Shown: positions 46,272 through 58,537, counted from the stretch's first letter. The stretch: 64,000 nt of DNA from Datura wrightii (GCA_035772735.1 JASDFA010000019.1:93184001-93248000); one strand, 5' to 3'. Numbers and translations are program-made. Notes: a model not told the origin generated them from the letters alone.

Positions 46272-48467
46272 TGTAGTGCCCCAAAAGTTCCTAAGAATAG
46301 ATGGGAGAATTAGAAATGAGTTCTGCAGAAAAATCTGGATTTTTTCACCAGGACAACTCGTGGTATGAGCCGTGATAAGAAATGATGGGTCGTGGTCTTA
46401 GTCATGATGGAGTTCTAAAGTTGGTGACCAGACCACTAGTCACACCACGAGACATGAGGTGTAGGTACGACTCATGGTTAGGAGTCATGATGAGTTTCCT
46501 TGTGGTGCCAGGGAATGATGTCATGGATCTTGGTACGACTCGTAGTAGGTAACAACGAGTCATGATGGGAGTTGTGGTTAGGATTTGGCAGGTGAAAGGG
46601 ATGATGTCACGACCGATAGTATGACTCATGGTAGGACACCATGATTTGTGTTATGCAATCGTGGTGAGATTTATAAATGTTGTAGGGAGGAATAGTGGTG
46701 ACCAGGAGAAGTAACCACGAGTCGTTACTTCATGGTACGACTCGTGGTGAGAGTCGTGATGACTGGCAATCCCCATTTTTCCAAACTTTTCATTAAGGGC
46801 ATTTTTATAATTTCTAAGCTCCTATGTCTTAAACTACATCGTTTTAAACTCTGTTAAGGATTTTAAGAGGGTTTAGCCTATCCTAATTCATTCAACTCTC
46901 ATGCATGCAACAGTAGAGGTTTCTCTTTGAAGATCAAGCTTGAAATCCTCCAATTCTCTCGGGCTTTTAAGAAAGAGTGTGGAATCAGATTTCCCAGGTA
47001 TGTAGGGCTATGAATGAGAGTTTCTTTCACTCTCATGCTCATAATTTTCTTCAATTCCATGAATTTAAGTTGTAGATCAAGTTCATGATCTTATGAGGCT
47101 TATTCCTAATTTTATGAAATTCGTTATGATTTATCTATGGGTCAACTCCCTTCATGTTTCAAATCATGTTTTAAGATCAATGGGCAGGTTTTACCTATTT
47201 TTATTACTAATTCATAGTTTCACATTTAATCAATTTATGCCCAATTATGCAAGTTTCATGAAAAGGCAAGTTTATGATTCAAGTATGATTTTGATCTCCT
47301 AAGCCCTAAATTATGATTTATGATCTATGATATGATTTCCCTCAAGTACTCTTCATGAATTTATGAACTTCAAGTATAGTGATTGTTCTCAAGTATGTAT
47401 GTTCTTTATGATTTATGAGTTTATAATTTTTGCCGACTCACGGGCCCTAATTTATGGCTAATCATGTATTTCAACTATGATCAAGTATTTTCTGATTTAT
47501 TTAGCCATGAACTTCATGTATGACTTCATGATTACCCTATGAGCCTTCATGTGCATGCTTTTGGGAGTAATGTCTAGCATCGAGTAGGTCCGGCATTCAA
47601 GTAAACCCCGTGGTCTCAGAACTACGTGCCAACATAGGTTAATATTTATGGAATCTAGGTGGGTCCCTATTAGTGATATCACATCATGCACGTCCTTGGC
47701 CTGGCAAAGCTGGGACAACTCTGCCACTTGAGCGAGATAGTTGGGGTACTATGTAAGCTCTATCATGATGGTGTCGGTTAAGACGAGTCATCCCATTGTT
47801 CCTCATGATTTATACATTGTCATATTTACGATACTTTGGCTCAAGTTATGTTTTAGAAGGTTTCCTTATGATTATGATTATGACTAGATTTTGAATAATT
47901 CTGAAAACCTTGAGCCCTCATGTTTATGTTATGACTATCATTGCATGTTTTATACTATCCTACTTATAAGAACTCCTATGTATTTTGATTAGTCCATTTT
48001 ACTTACCTTGCATACTCAGTACATTTTAAGTACTGATTACATACTCTATGTTATATTATTTTATGACATAGGCTCAGACGTTCAGGGTCAATCTCTCCGT
48101 TAGCCGATCATCAGAGTTCAGTTAAGTCAGATGTAGGTGAGTCTTCATCCTTCCAGAACCTTCAGTTAGTTGTATTATTGCTATTTTCAGTTTTAGACTT
48201 ATAGCAAGCTAGTTGGGGTGTTATTTCATCAGCTCATCAGTACGTTAGAGGCTTTTGAGACATGGTGTTGTGTTCAGTTCGAATTCAGTGTTATGTATTT
48301 TCGTTGTTCAAATGTTTAATATTCAGAATTCCGCTATTTCATAATTTAGTTTCTTTCCGCCTTCATTATGTTGAGTTAGTTATCATGTTCCTGCCATGGG
48401 TCGACTTGGAGCCATTTATGGTTCTAAATCCCGTGTCTTGATCTGGGCTTAAGTACGGGTCATGACA
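46272..48467 (+). repeat. 3' LTR of element C
   Basis: 2,196 bp, TGTAGTGCC to GGGTCATGACA. U3 holds CGACTCGTGG-type motifs at 46340-46760, followed by a box GGGCATTTTTATAATTTC shared with the other chromovirus LTRs. A perfect dyad, TCAGTAC (48016-48022) and GTACTGA (48030-48036), lies farther on. Right of its end begins G's LTR; GTTTC (48468-48472) would be the duplicated target, the left copy being outside the window. Confidence 0.92.
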
Positions 48468-51400
48468 GTTTCAAAAGCTGTTTGTCCTGCCTATTTATCC
48501 ATCTTTGAATAGATATCAGAATCAAGAGGAAAGGTAAGGCTTTTGCCCCCTTTAAACCCTTTAAATTGCAAGCCAATAGGGCTGGAATTTATTGGCTTGC
48601 AATTTGGGAGCTAAGTAAGTTGTCGTTGGACTATTTAAGCTGAGTTTTTGCTCATTTTTTTTAAGGATTTTTGGCAATTATTTGGCTGGAAACATACTTC
48701 ATATTGATGGGAAGGACTACAACATAAATTAGGTAATTTTTCCCTCTTATTTTCCCTCTTAAAAGCTAATGGAAACATATAGAGAAAATGGCTAAAATGT
48801 TGTTAATATTGCCTTGTGTGTTGTTATTGTGGCAGTTGTAGGTGTGAAGTTTTTGATGGACACCTTGGCTTGAAACAGCCTTTTCATTTGGTTATAAACT
48901 CAAGTAATTAGAGGGGATAAGTGCTTGTTGTTAAGGGAAAGAAGCGACTAAAGAAAGCTTGTCGAAATAAGGTATGTAAGGCGCTCTTTGTCTCTTGATT
49001 TTCAAGCACAAATTCGTGCTGAGGATGAATCCAGCATTCCCGTATACTTAACCTTATGTAGTATCATATTATGGTTCTTCCCAGGTGTTAGAATTACTTG
49101 GTATTATGTTATGTATTGTTAAAGAGTTGGAACACATGTATGTCAAGTGAAAAGGGCAATTGCCTTTGATTATGGTCATAGTTGTAAATTGAGTCTGAAC
49201 TCCCCTTAGCATGGGCATTGTGAGCTGGCCATTTAAAGGTATTTTACATTATGATTTCTAAGGAAATTGGTAAACATGGCAAGACGAAGCGAAGACGAAC
49301 CTAATATATGAAATTGATTTTAACTCAATAAGGGCTAATGAGGGTAACAAAATGGAATTGCCTTACAATATTTGAATACCCTCTTATGTGCATGTTTTAA
49401 GGTACCTGGGAACATTATAATTTCCCCCATTCCCTCTCACTTAAGCTAAGCAACTAATTAACGTGTTTCTTAATTAACTAATACATTAAACTTGGAAAAT
49501 AGAACTCGAATATGTAAACTATTGATATTTTAATGGAACCATCTTTATGGGCAAGTTATACATAGTATCTTGATGTTATCAGGTTATACGAAAACCATAA
49601 TATATGTATATGCTTATGCTTACGTTCAAGTTATAGGCTAAGGCGGCAAGGTTGCCTTTAGAAAGTCGCTATATGTTTATTAGAGTTTTGAGTTATCTAG
49701 ACCTCCTGAAAATTGTTTAAGGCCTTAAGTAGACACGTTGCATGTTCTTTGAAAGTCGTATCTGTGTAAGGAAGTTAACCCAAGTGTAAAAGTTGAGGCA
49801 TTAGTAGCAAAGGAAATATAAGAGTAAATGTTAGACCTCTTAAGGTAATATGTGAGTTATATGCTCTCTGTCCATAATTGATTTCAAGAATCTTTGAATG
49901 ACATTAAAATATATGCAAGACGAGGTTTAATAAATAAGCTTGGAAATTAGGTAAAAAGGTAAGTGTGTATAAGAATTATTGAAATAGTGAACACGAAGGT
50001 AAAGAATTAAGTAGGGAATGACGAATCATGTTTGGTAAAGAAGTTAAGATGAATACGGATAGTAGAGCTAAAGGTTGTTAACTTAGATGATAAAGGTTAC
50101 GATTGTGAATGATTTAGGAAAATGGCTAGCAAGATTTACCCTGTTCTAAACACATTCAGTGAAAGAATTATAAATAAAGTTTTTTATGCTCAGTTTGTGT
50201 TAACTTGATGAATGGCCAGTAAAGTGTTAACTTCTTATGAAATGATTAGAATCAAAAAAATTTCAAATAGTAACTCAAGTTAAAGAGAAGTTATTTGTCG
50301 TGCTTTTAAAATAATTATCTTTGATTTTTTGCCTAAGTGTTGGATTTTTTTCAAGTTTTAAAGGGTTTTTTCCTGGAAGTTTCTAAACAGTTTATAATAT
50401 CGTTAAACTTCCTAAGCTCCTCATATATTGTAAAGTTTCACACGAGCAATTCCTATGTTGTCTAAAGCACGACTGTACATCTTTATTTATCTTAAGGCAT
50501 CCCTTGATAGTTGCCTAGTGTTTTCATGTTGAAGAGCTCCAAGTTTGAGATAAGCGAGCTATATCTTCCTATTCAGAAGTTATGTTGAAATGTAATAAGA
50601 TGTGCATTGAATGATGTGCGCTTAAAACTCATTATATGAAAGTATGAAAATCAAATGAGTATAAGCACGAAATGAATGTTAAGATTGTTAATAGAAAATG
50701 TTAAGTTAAGTTATTCCTCCCTGCACCTCGTGTTACAGTTGCTAGGAGATGTTTAAATTCATGAACGTGTGTCTACACAGTGTTTGTGATATTCCAGTCC
50801 TAGGAACTTCCCCAGAAGTCATTCACAGCATATGTATGTATTATAATGCTAAAGTAAATCCTATATGTGCATGTCATAATTGAAGTATTTGGGGTCATTG
50901 TAAGATCCTACACATGTTGTAGTTACTAAGTCAGCATATGTCATGGTTGTTAGTATAAGATAGACTCAGTATGAGCCCTATCGGCTCCATTTTATAATTA
51001 TGATTGAGATTTATTTTTATTTTACCTGGTATGATATACCAGCTGAAGATATTTTTATTTTACCCCGGTATGGTACACCGGTTGAAGATATTTTTATTTT
51101 ACCCCAGTATGATCACCGGTTGGAGATATTTTTATTTTACTCCGATGTGGTATATCGGTTGGAGATATTTTTATTTTACACCGATGTAGTATATAGGCTG
51201 GACGAATTTTATATATGGATTTATGGTCGGCTGGTCGCTGGCATTACAGTTATAGTTTTTTTTCTTGTGCATTACTTAATTGCATTTTTATCTCATTATA
51301 GAGTTATTATCAGGTTTTGGTTTCTAGGTTATTACTATTCCTTATTCTTGGTTCAGTTATTTTGAGTTCACTTCTGTTATAGTGAGTTGTTATAAATTAT

Positions 51401-52007
51401 AGGTTGCAGAGTTCCACGTTATCTCTATCCTTTATATGTTTATGTGTTGATTTAGTTATTATAAGATTGTTATCTCATGTTTACAACTTCATCCTTACAT
51501 ACCAGTATATTTCATTCGTACTGATGTCCCTTCACCTGGGTACTTACATTCGTGCTGCAGGTGCAGGTAGAGGCCGAGATTACTAGTTGTTGTAGCAGTT
51601 CATGAGATCAACAGATGTGCTAGTATGCTCCTTTCTTCTTAGAGCTAGAGTTTAGTTATTTCAGCATGAGTTTTGAGTCATAGTTATGGGTAGGTCGAAG
51701 CCCTGTTGCGACCATCTATTTCAGTTTACTCTTTAGAGGCTTTGTGAACTTAGTGTGTATAGTGTTATTAAATTTGTGGCCTTGTCGGCTTTTCGTTGCA
51801 TGGTTTAGCATAATCATGACCTTGTCGGCATTTCAGTTATTCATTTTTTGTAGTTGAGACCTTATGGATCTAGATGTTTACTTCTATTGACTATAACAGG
51901 TGGTCTAGACGGCCCAAGTGTTACAGTTATAGACAAGGTATAGTCGGTTCCCGATCAATCAGGTATCAGGAGCCAGTCGCACCCTCCCCTAGTTTTGGGA
52001 CATGATA
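48468..52007 (+). repeat. 5' LTR of element G (left part missing)
   Basis: Aligns with about 54703-58537 of the 3' LTR and ends GGGACATGATA just before the primer site. Mostly AT-rich and non-coding. Contains the 41-bp tandem array (51018-51200), a TATA-like TTTTATATATGG at 51207-51218 and, near 51500-51528, CCAGTATATTTCATTCGTACTG, a diverged form of the GTAC dyad. Confidence 0.9.
51018..51200 (+). repeat. Five-copy tandem repeat upstream of the promoter in G's 5' LTR
   Basis: Five units of about 38-41 bp, each with TTTTTATTTTAC followed by a dyad related to CCGGT...ACCGG and GGTTGGAGATA or a variant. It ends seven bases before the TATA-like box. The 3' LTR has six units. Confidence 0.9.
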
Positions 52008-52011
52008 GACT

Positions 52012-52022
52012 TGGTATCTAAG
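52012..52022 (+). promoter_or_regulatory. Degenerate primer binding site of element G
   Basis: TGGTATCTAAG, a tRNA-Met type site with changes from TGGTATCAGAG, four bases after the LTR end. Confidence 0.8.
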
Positions 52023-52504
52023 TGAAGTCATATCCTAGGGAATCCACAAGCCGTATCTAGTAGAGTCTTGCTTATGGGTATGTTGTGCACCATATTAATA
52101 GTCAGGGGGCTATAGGGCATTTAGGAGTTGTTCACTTTATTCATTAATAGATCGTGCTACAGAGCAAAGATGTAAATGATGTTTGAAATCTAAATCATGT
52201 CTATGTTCTAGAATTAGTCTTCAGTAAGGCAGATGGTTACGATATTTATTAGCACTGATATTGTAAAAGGTTCCAGTCATCATCTTGTCTATCAGTGAAA
52301 TAGATTAGTGGGTTGAAGTGAGTTTCCCACTCCCCATACCATAGTTCTTTCAAGTTTTGGTCAGAGCCACTGTGGAAATAGGGATTCGGACCCTCCGTTA
52401 TCCCAGTCCCGATGGAGCCAGGAGGACATAGAGTTGTTGACCCTCCGGCACCTGTTGTACCTTTAGGTGTATGAGAGGGGGGATATTTTGAGAAAGCATT
52501 TCAT

Positions 52505-52695
52505 ATGTTAACCCAAGTGGTGGTGATCCAAAATCAGCAGTTGGAGTCAATAATAGGATCCAGGGGAAGCACTCCTGAGAGTTCTAGGGCCCATGAGCTT
52601 TTTAGCTTAAGTCTTCTAGTCTTTACTGGATCAGACCTAGATGAGGACCCGCAGGTTTTCATTGATCAAATATATGGAATACTGCATATTATGTG
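52505..52695 (+). pseudogene. Element G gag fragment
   Basis: Open for 63 codons: MLTQVVVIQNQQLESI, Ser/Arg-rich linker, then LSLLVFTGSDLDEDPQVFIDQIYGIL, the start of the chromovirus capsid domain, which has a different spacing from A-D. It then stops, and the sequence jumps to integrase, so the rest of gag and most of pol are deleted. The sequence 52023-52504 is a degenerate leader with no gene. Confidence 0.82.
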
Positions 52696-54026
52696 ATCTA
52701 CAAGAATATATTATGAATGAAGCTTATTACTCTCGATATTCAGTACACCCAGGTGCCAAAAAAATGTATCGTGACCTGAGGCAGCTATATTGGTAGAACA
52801 GCATGAAAAAGGACATCACAAGTCTTGTGACTCATTGTCCTAATTTTTCGCAGGTGAAGGTTGAGCATCAGACCTGGAGGTCTAATGCAGGATATAGAAA
52901 TTCTAGCTTGGAAATGGAGGTGGTCAATATAGATTTTATTATAGGATTGCCTCGAAGGAGTAGGAAGCATGATTCTATCTGGGTAATAGTTGATAAATTG
53001 ACTAAATGAACTCATTTCTTGCCAGTTAGGACTACACATGCTGCACAGGATTATGCTACGCTTTATATAGGGGATATATTTCACCTACATGGCGCCCCCT
53101 TATCCATTATTTCTAACAGAAGTGCTCAATTCATAGCAAACTTCTGGAAGTCTTTCCAGAAAGGCTTGGGCACTCAGGTAAGCCTCAGTACCACATTTCA
53201 TCCTCAGACAGACGGAAAGGCTGAACGCACCATTCAGATGCTTGAAGATATGTTGCGTGCCTGTGTTCTAGATTTTGGCAGAAGCTAGGATGATCATGTT
53301 TCCTTGATTGAGTTTGTCTATAATAACAACTACCAAGAGAGTATTCAGATGGCCCCACATGAAGCTTTATATGGGCAAAAGTGCAGGTCACCAGTGGGCT
53401 AGTTTGAACTCAGTGAGGCAGAGTGATTGGGGTCTCTATTCCTCTCGTATATCGTCGTACGCCCTTAATGCTAGGTTTTGGGCCATACTTAGTGCAGCAG
53501 GCTATTGAAAAGGTTAAACTTATTAGAGATCGAATTCAGACGGCCCAAAGCAGGAAGAAGTCTTATGGGGATGTACGCCATCGGGCGCTGGAGTTTGTCG
53601 TTGATGATTGGGTCTTCCTAATAGTGACGTCTATGAAAGGTGCCATGCGATATGGCCAAAAGGGAAAGTTGAGCCCTAGAATGTTGGACCTTACAGAGTT
53701 ATCCGCAGGATAGGGAAAGTAGCCTATGAGTTGGATTTTCCACCAGAGCTAAGGCAATCCACCCAGTATTTCATGTGTCGATATTGTGAAATTGTATAGG
53801 AGACCCAACCCGTGTTATGCCTGTTGATGATGTCCGAATTTCTGAGAAGATGACCTATATCGAGGTCCCAGTTGCTATTCTTGACAGGCAAGTTAGGAAA
53901 CTTCAGACCAAAAAAGTCTCCTCAAATAAAGTATTATGGTGAAGTAATAACATCGAGGAATTCACTTGGGAGGCTGAGGAAGAAATGAAGAAAAAGTATC
54001 CTCACCTATTTATGATGTCAATGTGA
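52696..54026 (+). pseudogene. Element G integrase and chromodomain
   Basis: The zinc domain is degraded but readable (SRYSVHPGAKKMYRDLRQLYW). The core has the first aspartate in NIDFIIGLP near 52930. The second, in the family motif ISDR, reads ISNR near 53110, an Asp to Asn change. The glutamate in GKAERTIQ near 53220 is kept. The C-terminal block LIRDRIQTAQSRKKSYGDVRHRALEFVVDDW is open in 53423-53713. The chromodomain (53860-54026: VAILDRQVRKLQTKKV, FTWEAEEEMKKKYPHLF) has a TGA after the VLW motif. Several stops and shifts. Confidence 0.9.
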
Positions 54027-54117
54027 TATTGAGGTATGTATTTGATACCTAAGTTACTGAGTACGTAGTTTGAAGCATGTTCAGTGAAGTTAATTCTCAA
54101 TTGAGGATGTATGTTCC

Positions 54118-54131
54118 TAAGGAGGGGAGGG
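54118..54131 (+). promoter_or_regulatory. Polypurine tract of element G
   Basis: TAAGGAGGGGAGGG abuts the 3' LTR start TGTTACACTCC. It is preceded by TTGAGGATGTATG, a weak relative of the dyad before other tracts here. Confidence 0.85.
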
Positions 54132-57014
54132 TGTTACACTCCAAAAAACTTTTGGTGATTATTTAATGTTTGTGTACTATGCTAAGGGAAGTACAGGTTG
54201 TATATTAGTCATAGGTGAGGAGGGAAACAAGTACGAAAGGAAACGCGAAATGTATGTGAAGTTCATAAGTAAGGGTCAACTGTAAACGATCATATCTCCC
54301 AGTATATAATGATTTAGGAGTCATACAACCTATCAAATTAAATTCCTTTGAGTCTAATTTTCAAAAAAAAAACAATCATTAATTGGAGTTCCGAGTAAGA
54401 AGTTATGGGCATTTTATCGAAGCACCCCGAGCGGTGACGTGAGGCCCTAGCGCCTCCACCACTCTAACTATTTAAAAATCAGATTTTTGATTGTGAAAAA
54501 TATTTCCATCCTAATCTAAATCGACCAACTTACTAAAGATTTCATTTCTCTCTCAATTCCAGTAGCTAGAACAAACAAAAGCAAGGAGGAAACATCAAGC
54601 TAAGTTCAAGAAAATCATAAGACAAGTTGAGAATTCTTTGCCAAGTGTGCTAGGGACTGTTTTGGAGCATGTTTTGATAAGGTTTTGAAGGTGATTTGAT
54701 GCCTTTTAGAAGCTATTTCACTGCCTATATATCCATCTTTGAATAGGGATAAGAACCAAGAGGAAAGGTAAGGCTTTTCCCCCCTTAAGCCCCTAATTGC
54801 AAGTGAAAGGGTAGGAATTTGGCAGCTAAGTAAACTGCCGTTGGACTATTTTGAGCTGAGTTCTTGCTCATTTTTCTTTAAGGATTTTTGGCAGTTATTT
54901 GGCTGGAAATATACCTCATATTGAGGGGAAGGACTACAGAAAAATTTAGGTAATTTTTCCCTCTTATTTTCCCCCTCAAAAGCTAATGGAAACAAGTAGA
55001 GAAAATGGCTAAAATGTTGTTAATGTTGCCTTGTGTGTTGTAGTTGTGGCTGTTATTGGTGTGATATTTTGGCTGGATTTCTTCGCTTCAAACAGCCTTG
55101 TCATTTGGTTGTAAACTCAAGTAATTGAATGGGATATGTGCTGATTTTTAAAGGAAAGAAGCAACTAAAGAAAGCTCGTCGAAACAAGGAATGTAAGGCA
55201 CACTTTGTCTCTTGATTTTCAAGCACGAATTCATGCCGAGGATGAATCCGAAATTTCCTTGCACTTAAGCTTACGTAGTAGAATATTAGGGTTCTTCCCA
55301 GGTGTTATAATTACTTGGTATTAATTTATGTATTGCTACAGAGTTGGAACACATGATGTAAAGTGAAAAGGAAAATTGCCTTCGATTAATGTCAAAGTTG
55401 TAAATTGAGTCTGAAGTCCCCTCAGCGTAGGCACTATGAACTGGTCCTTTACATTATTTTATGTATTTGTGGTGTCAAAGGTGTTTTACATTATGGTTGC
55501 TAAGGGAATTGGTAAACATGGCAAGACGATGACGCGCGGACGAACCTAACATTTGAAATCAGTTTTAACTCAATAAGGGATAACAAGGGTAACAAAATGG
55601 AATTGCCTTTCAATATCTACCCTCTTATGTGCATGTTTTAAGGTACTTGGTTCCATAAAAAGGTCCCCTAATCCCTCTCCCTTAAGCTAAGCAACTAACT
55701 AACGCGTTTCTTAATTAACCGATATGTTAAACTTGGAAAATAGAACTTGAATGTGTAAATTATTAATATTTTAACGGAACCATCTTGTAGGTTATACACA
55801 GTATCTTTATGTTATTAGGTTACGAAAACCATAATATATGTATGCGTTTATGCTTACATTCAAGTTATACGCTAAGGCATCAAGAATTGACTTTAGAAAG
55901 TCGTTATATGTTTATTAGAGCTCTTGAGTTATCTAGACATCCTAAGAATTATTTAAGGCCTTAAGTAAATACGTTGCATGTTCTTTGAAAGTTGTATATG
56001 TGTAAGGAAGTTAACCCAAGTGTAAAAGTTGAGGCGTTAGTAGCAAAGGAAAGATAAGAGTAAATGTTAGACCTTTTAAGGTAATATGTAAGTTATATAC
56101 TCTCTGTCTGTAATTGATTTCAAGAACCTTTAAACGATGTTAAAATATAAGCAAGGCGAAGTTTAAGAGATAAGGTTGGCAATTAGGTAAAAAAAGTAAG
56201 TGCGTATAAGATGGAATAGTGAATAGGAGAGTAAAGAATTAAGTAGGGAATGACGAATCATGTTTGGAAAAGAAGTTAAGATGAATACAAAAAAGTAGAG
56301 CTAAAGGTTGTTAACTTAGATGATAAGGGTTTCGATTGTGATGAGTTAGGCAAATGGCGAGCAAGATTTACCCTGTTCTAAAGACATTTAGCAAAAGAGT
56401 TATAAGTAAAGTTGTTTATGTTCAGTTTGTGTTAATTTGATGAATGTCCAGTAAAGTATTAACTTCGTATGAAATTATTAGAATCGAATATTTTTGAGAT
56501 AGTAACTCAAGTGAAAGAAAAGTTCTTCAATGTATTTTTTAAACAATTATTTTTGATTATTTGCCTAAGTGTTGGATTATTATTTTCAAGTTTTAAAGGG
56601 TTTTTCCTGGAAGTTTCTAAACTGTTTATAATGTTGTTAAGCTTCCCTAAGCTCCTCATATATTGTAAAGTTTCACACGAGCCATTCCTATGTTGTCTAA
56701 AGCACGATTGTAAGTTTTTATTTATCTTAAGGCATCCCATAGACAGTTGCCTAGCATTTTCATGTTAAGGAGCTCTAAGTTTGAGATAAGCGAGCTATGT
56801 ATTCCTGTTCATAAGTTACATTGAAATATGATATGATGTGCAGTAAATGAGGTACGCTCACAATTCATGATATGAAAGTGTGAAAGTTAAACGAGTATAA
56901 GCACGAAATGAATGTTAAGATTGTTAGTAGAAAATGTTAAGTTAAGTTATTCCTCCCTGCACCTTGTGTTAAGTTGCTAGGAGATGTTTACATTCATGAA
57001 CGTGTGTCTACATA

Positions 57015-57525
57015 GTCTTTATGATATTTCAGTCCTAGGAACTTCCCTAGAAGTCATTCACAGCATATGTATGCATTTAAATGCAAAAGGAAAGTCCTAT
57101 ATGTGCATGTCATAATTGTAGTATTTGGGGTCATGGCAAGATCCTACACATGTTATAGTTACCGAGTCAGCATATGTCATGATTTTTAGTATACAGATAG
57201 ACTCAATATGAGCCCTATCGTCTCTATTTATGATTGTGATTGAGATTTATTGTTACTTTACCTCGATATGGTCTTTATGATATTTCAGTCCTAGGAACTT
57301 CCCTAGAAGTCATTCACAGCATATGTATGCATTTAAATGCAAAAGGAAAGTCCTATATATGCATGTCATAATTGTAGTATTTGGGGTCATGGCAAGATCC
57401 TACACATGTTATAGTTACCGAGTCAGCATATGTCATGATTTTCAGTATACAGATAGACTCAATATGAGCCCTATCGTCTCTATTTATGATTGTGATTGAG
57501 ATTTATTTTTACTTTACCTCGATAT
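57015..57525 (+). repeat. 256-bp tandem duplication in G's 3' LTR
   Basis: 57015-57270 and 57271-57525 are nearly identical, differing at only a few sites. The 5' LTR has a single copy (about 50780-51020). The repeat begins GTCTTTATGATATTTCAG and its boundary falls in the first unit of the tandem array, so slippage or unequal exchange there is likely. High identity suggests it is recent. Confidence 0.88.
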
Positions 57526-57733
57526 GATACACTGGTTGAAGATATTTTTATTTTACCCCGATATGGTACACCGGCTGGATATATTTTTATTTTACCCCGG
57601 TATGATAGGGCTGAAGATATTTTTATTTTTCCCCGGTATGATACACCGGCTGGAGATATTTTTATTTTACCCCGGTGCGGTACACCAGTTGGAGATATTT
57701 TTATTTTACCCAGTGCAGTATAGCGGTTGGACA
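57510..57733 (+). repeat. Six-copy tandem repeat upstream of the promoter in G's 3' LTR
   Basis: Six units of about 36-40 bp with TTTTTATTTTACCCCGGTATG and a second half ACACCGGCTGGAGATA. Each unit carries a CCGGT...ACCGG dyad in variable state; one is missing part of it. The array ends just before TTTTATATATG. Confidence 0.9.
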
Positions 57734-58537
57734 AATTTTATATATGAATTTATGGTCAGCTGGTCGCCAGCATTACAGTTATAGTTTTTTTCTTGTGCAT
57801 TACTTAATTGCATTTTCATATCATTATAGAGTTATTATCAGGTTTTGGTTTCCAAGATTTTAGGTTCTTGCTATTCCTCTTTCATGGTTCAGTTATCTTG
57901 AGTTCACTTTCGTTAGAGTAAGTTGTTATCAATTACAAGTTTTAGAGTTTTAGGTTATCTCTATCCTTTATATGTTTATGTATTGATTCATTTATTACTG
58001 GATTGTTATCTCATGTTTACAGATTCGGCCTTACATACCAGTACATTTCATTCATACTGACATCCCTTCACCTGAGACCTGCATTCGTGTTGTAGGTGTA
58101 GGTAAAGCCCGAGATTGCCAGTTTCTATAACGGTTTGTGAGATCAACAGATGTATTGGTATGTTCCTTTACTCCTGGAACTACGGCTTAGTTATTTCAGC
58201 TTGAGTTTTGAGTTATAATTATGGGTAGGCCGGAGCCCTATTCTGACCATCAGTTTTTTACTCTTTAGAGGCTTTGTGGACTTAGTGTGTACAGTGTTAT
58301 TCAGTTTGTGGCCTTGTCGGCTTTCCATTGCATGGTTTAGCATACTCATGAGCTTTTCGGCATTTCAGTTCATTTGTTTTAGTTGAGACCTTATGGGTCT
58401 AGATGTTTACTCCTATTAAGTGTAACAGGTGGACTAGACAGCTTAAGTGTTACAGTTATAGACAAGGTATAGCTGGCTCCCTGATCAATTAGGTATCAGG
58501 AGCCAGTCGTTCCCTCCCTAAGTTTTGGGGCGTGACA

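Larger units (their letters stand above)
26692..48467 (+). mobile_element. Element C: chromovirus carrying the A/B dimer, F and D as insertions
   Basis: Plus-strand Tekay/Del-like element. The visible part starts in gag at the insertion point of A/B, continues through protease, RT, RNase H and integrase and ends with a 3' LTR. Its 5' LTR and gag start lie left of the window. F (29351-35249) and D (35666-45373) both interrupt integrase. Excising each with one duplication copy restores the local frame except for older lesions. It is inactive: RT, RNase H and integrase all carry damage. Confidence 0.92.
48468..58537 (+). mobile_element. Element G: chromovirus with 4.4-kb LTRs and deleted interior
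   Basis: Plus-strand element. The 5' LTR is truncated on the left by element C, so about 570 bp of it lie outside the window. The interior is only 2.1 kb: a gag scrap, then integrase and chromodomain; protease, RT and RNase H are missing. The 3' LTR is complete. It belongs to a chromovirus type different from A-D by LTR sequence and gag. Confidence 0.9.
54132..58537 (+). repeat. 3' LTR of element G
   Basis: 4,406 bp, TGTTACACTCC to GGCGTGACA, very long for a chromovirus LTR. AT-rich and non-coding. It contains a 256-bp tandem duplication, a six-copy tandem array and a TATA-like box at 57736-57746. TCACG (58538-58542) would be the right target duplication. Confidence 0.92.

Noticed and set aside
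51018..51200. Regular short repeats with dyads, reminiscent of a CRISPR array
   Set aside because: Units are directly adjacent without unique spacers, are diverged from one another and lie inside a plant retrotransposon LTR.
56469..56768. 99-codon hydrophobic open frame in G's 3' LTR
   Set aside because: The equivalent place in the 5' LTR (about 50240-50520) does not keep the frame, and it lies in LTR sequence; the hydrophobicity follows from T-rich DNA.
57480..57734. Open frames on both strands with repeated peptides
   Set aside because: They are translations of the non-coding tandem array in G's LTR, which is open by chance on both strands.
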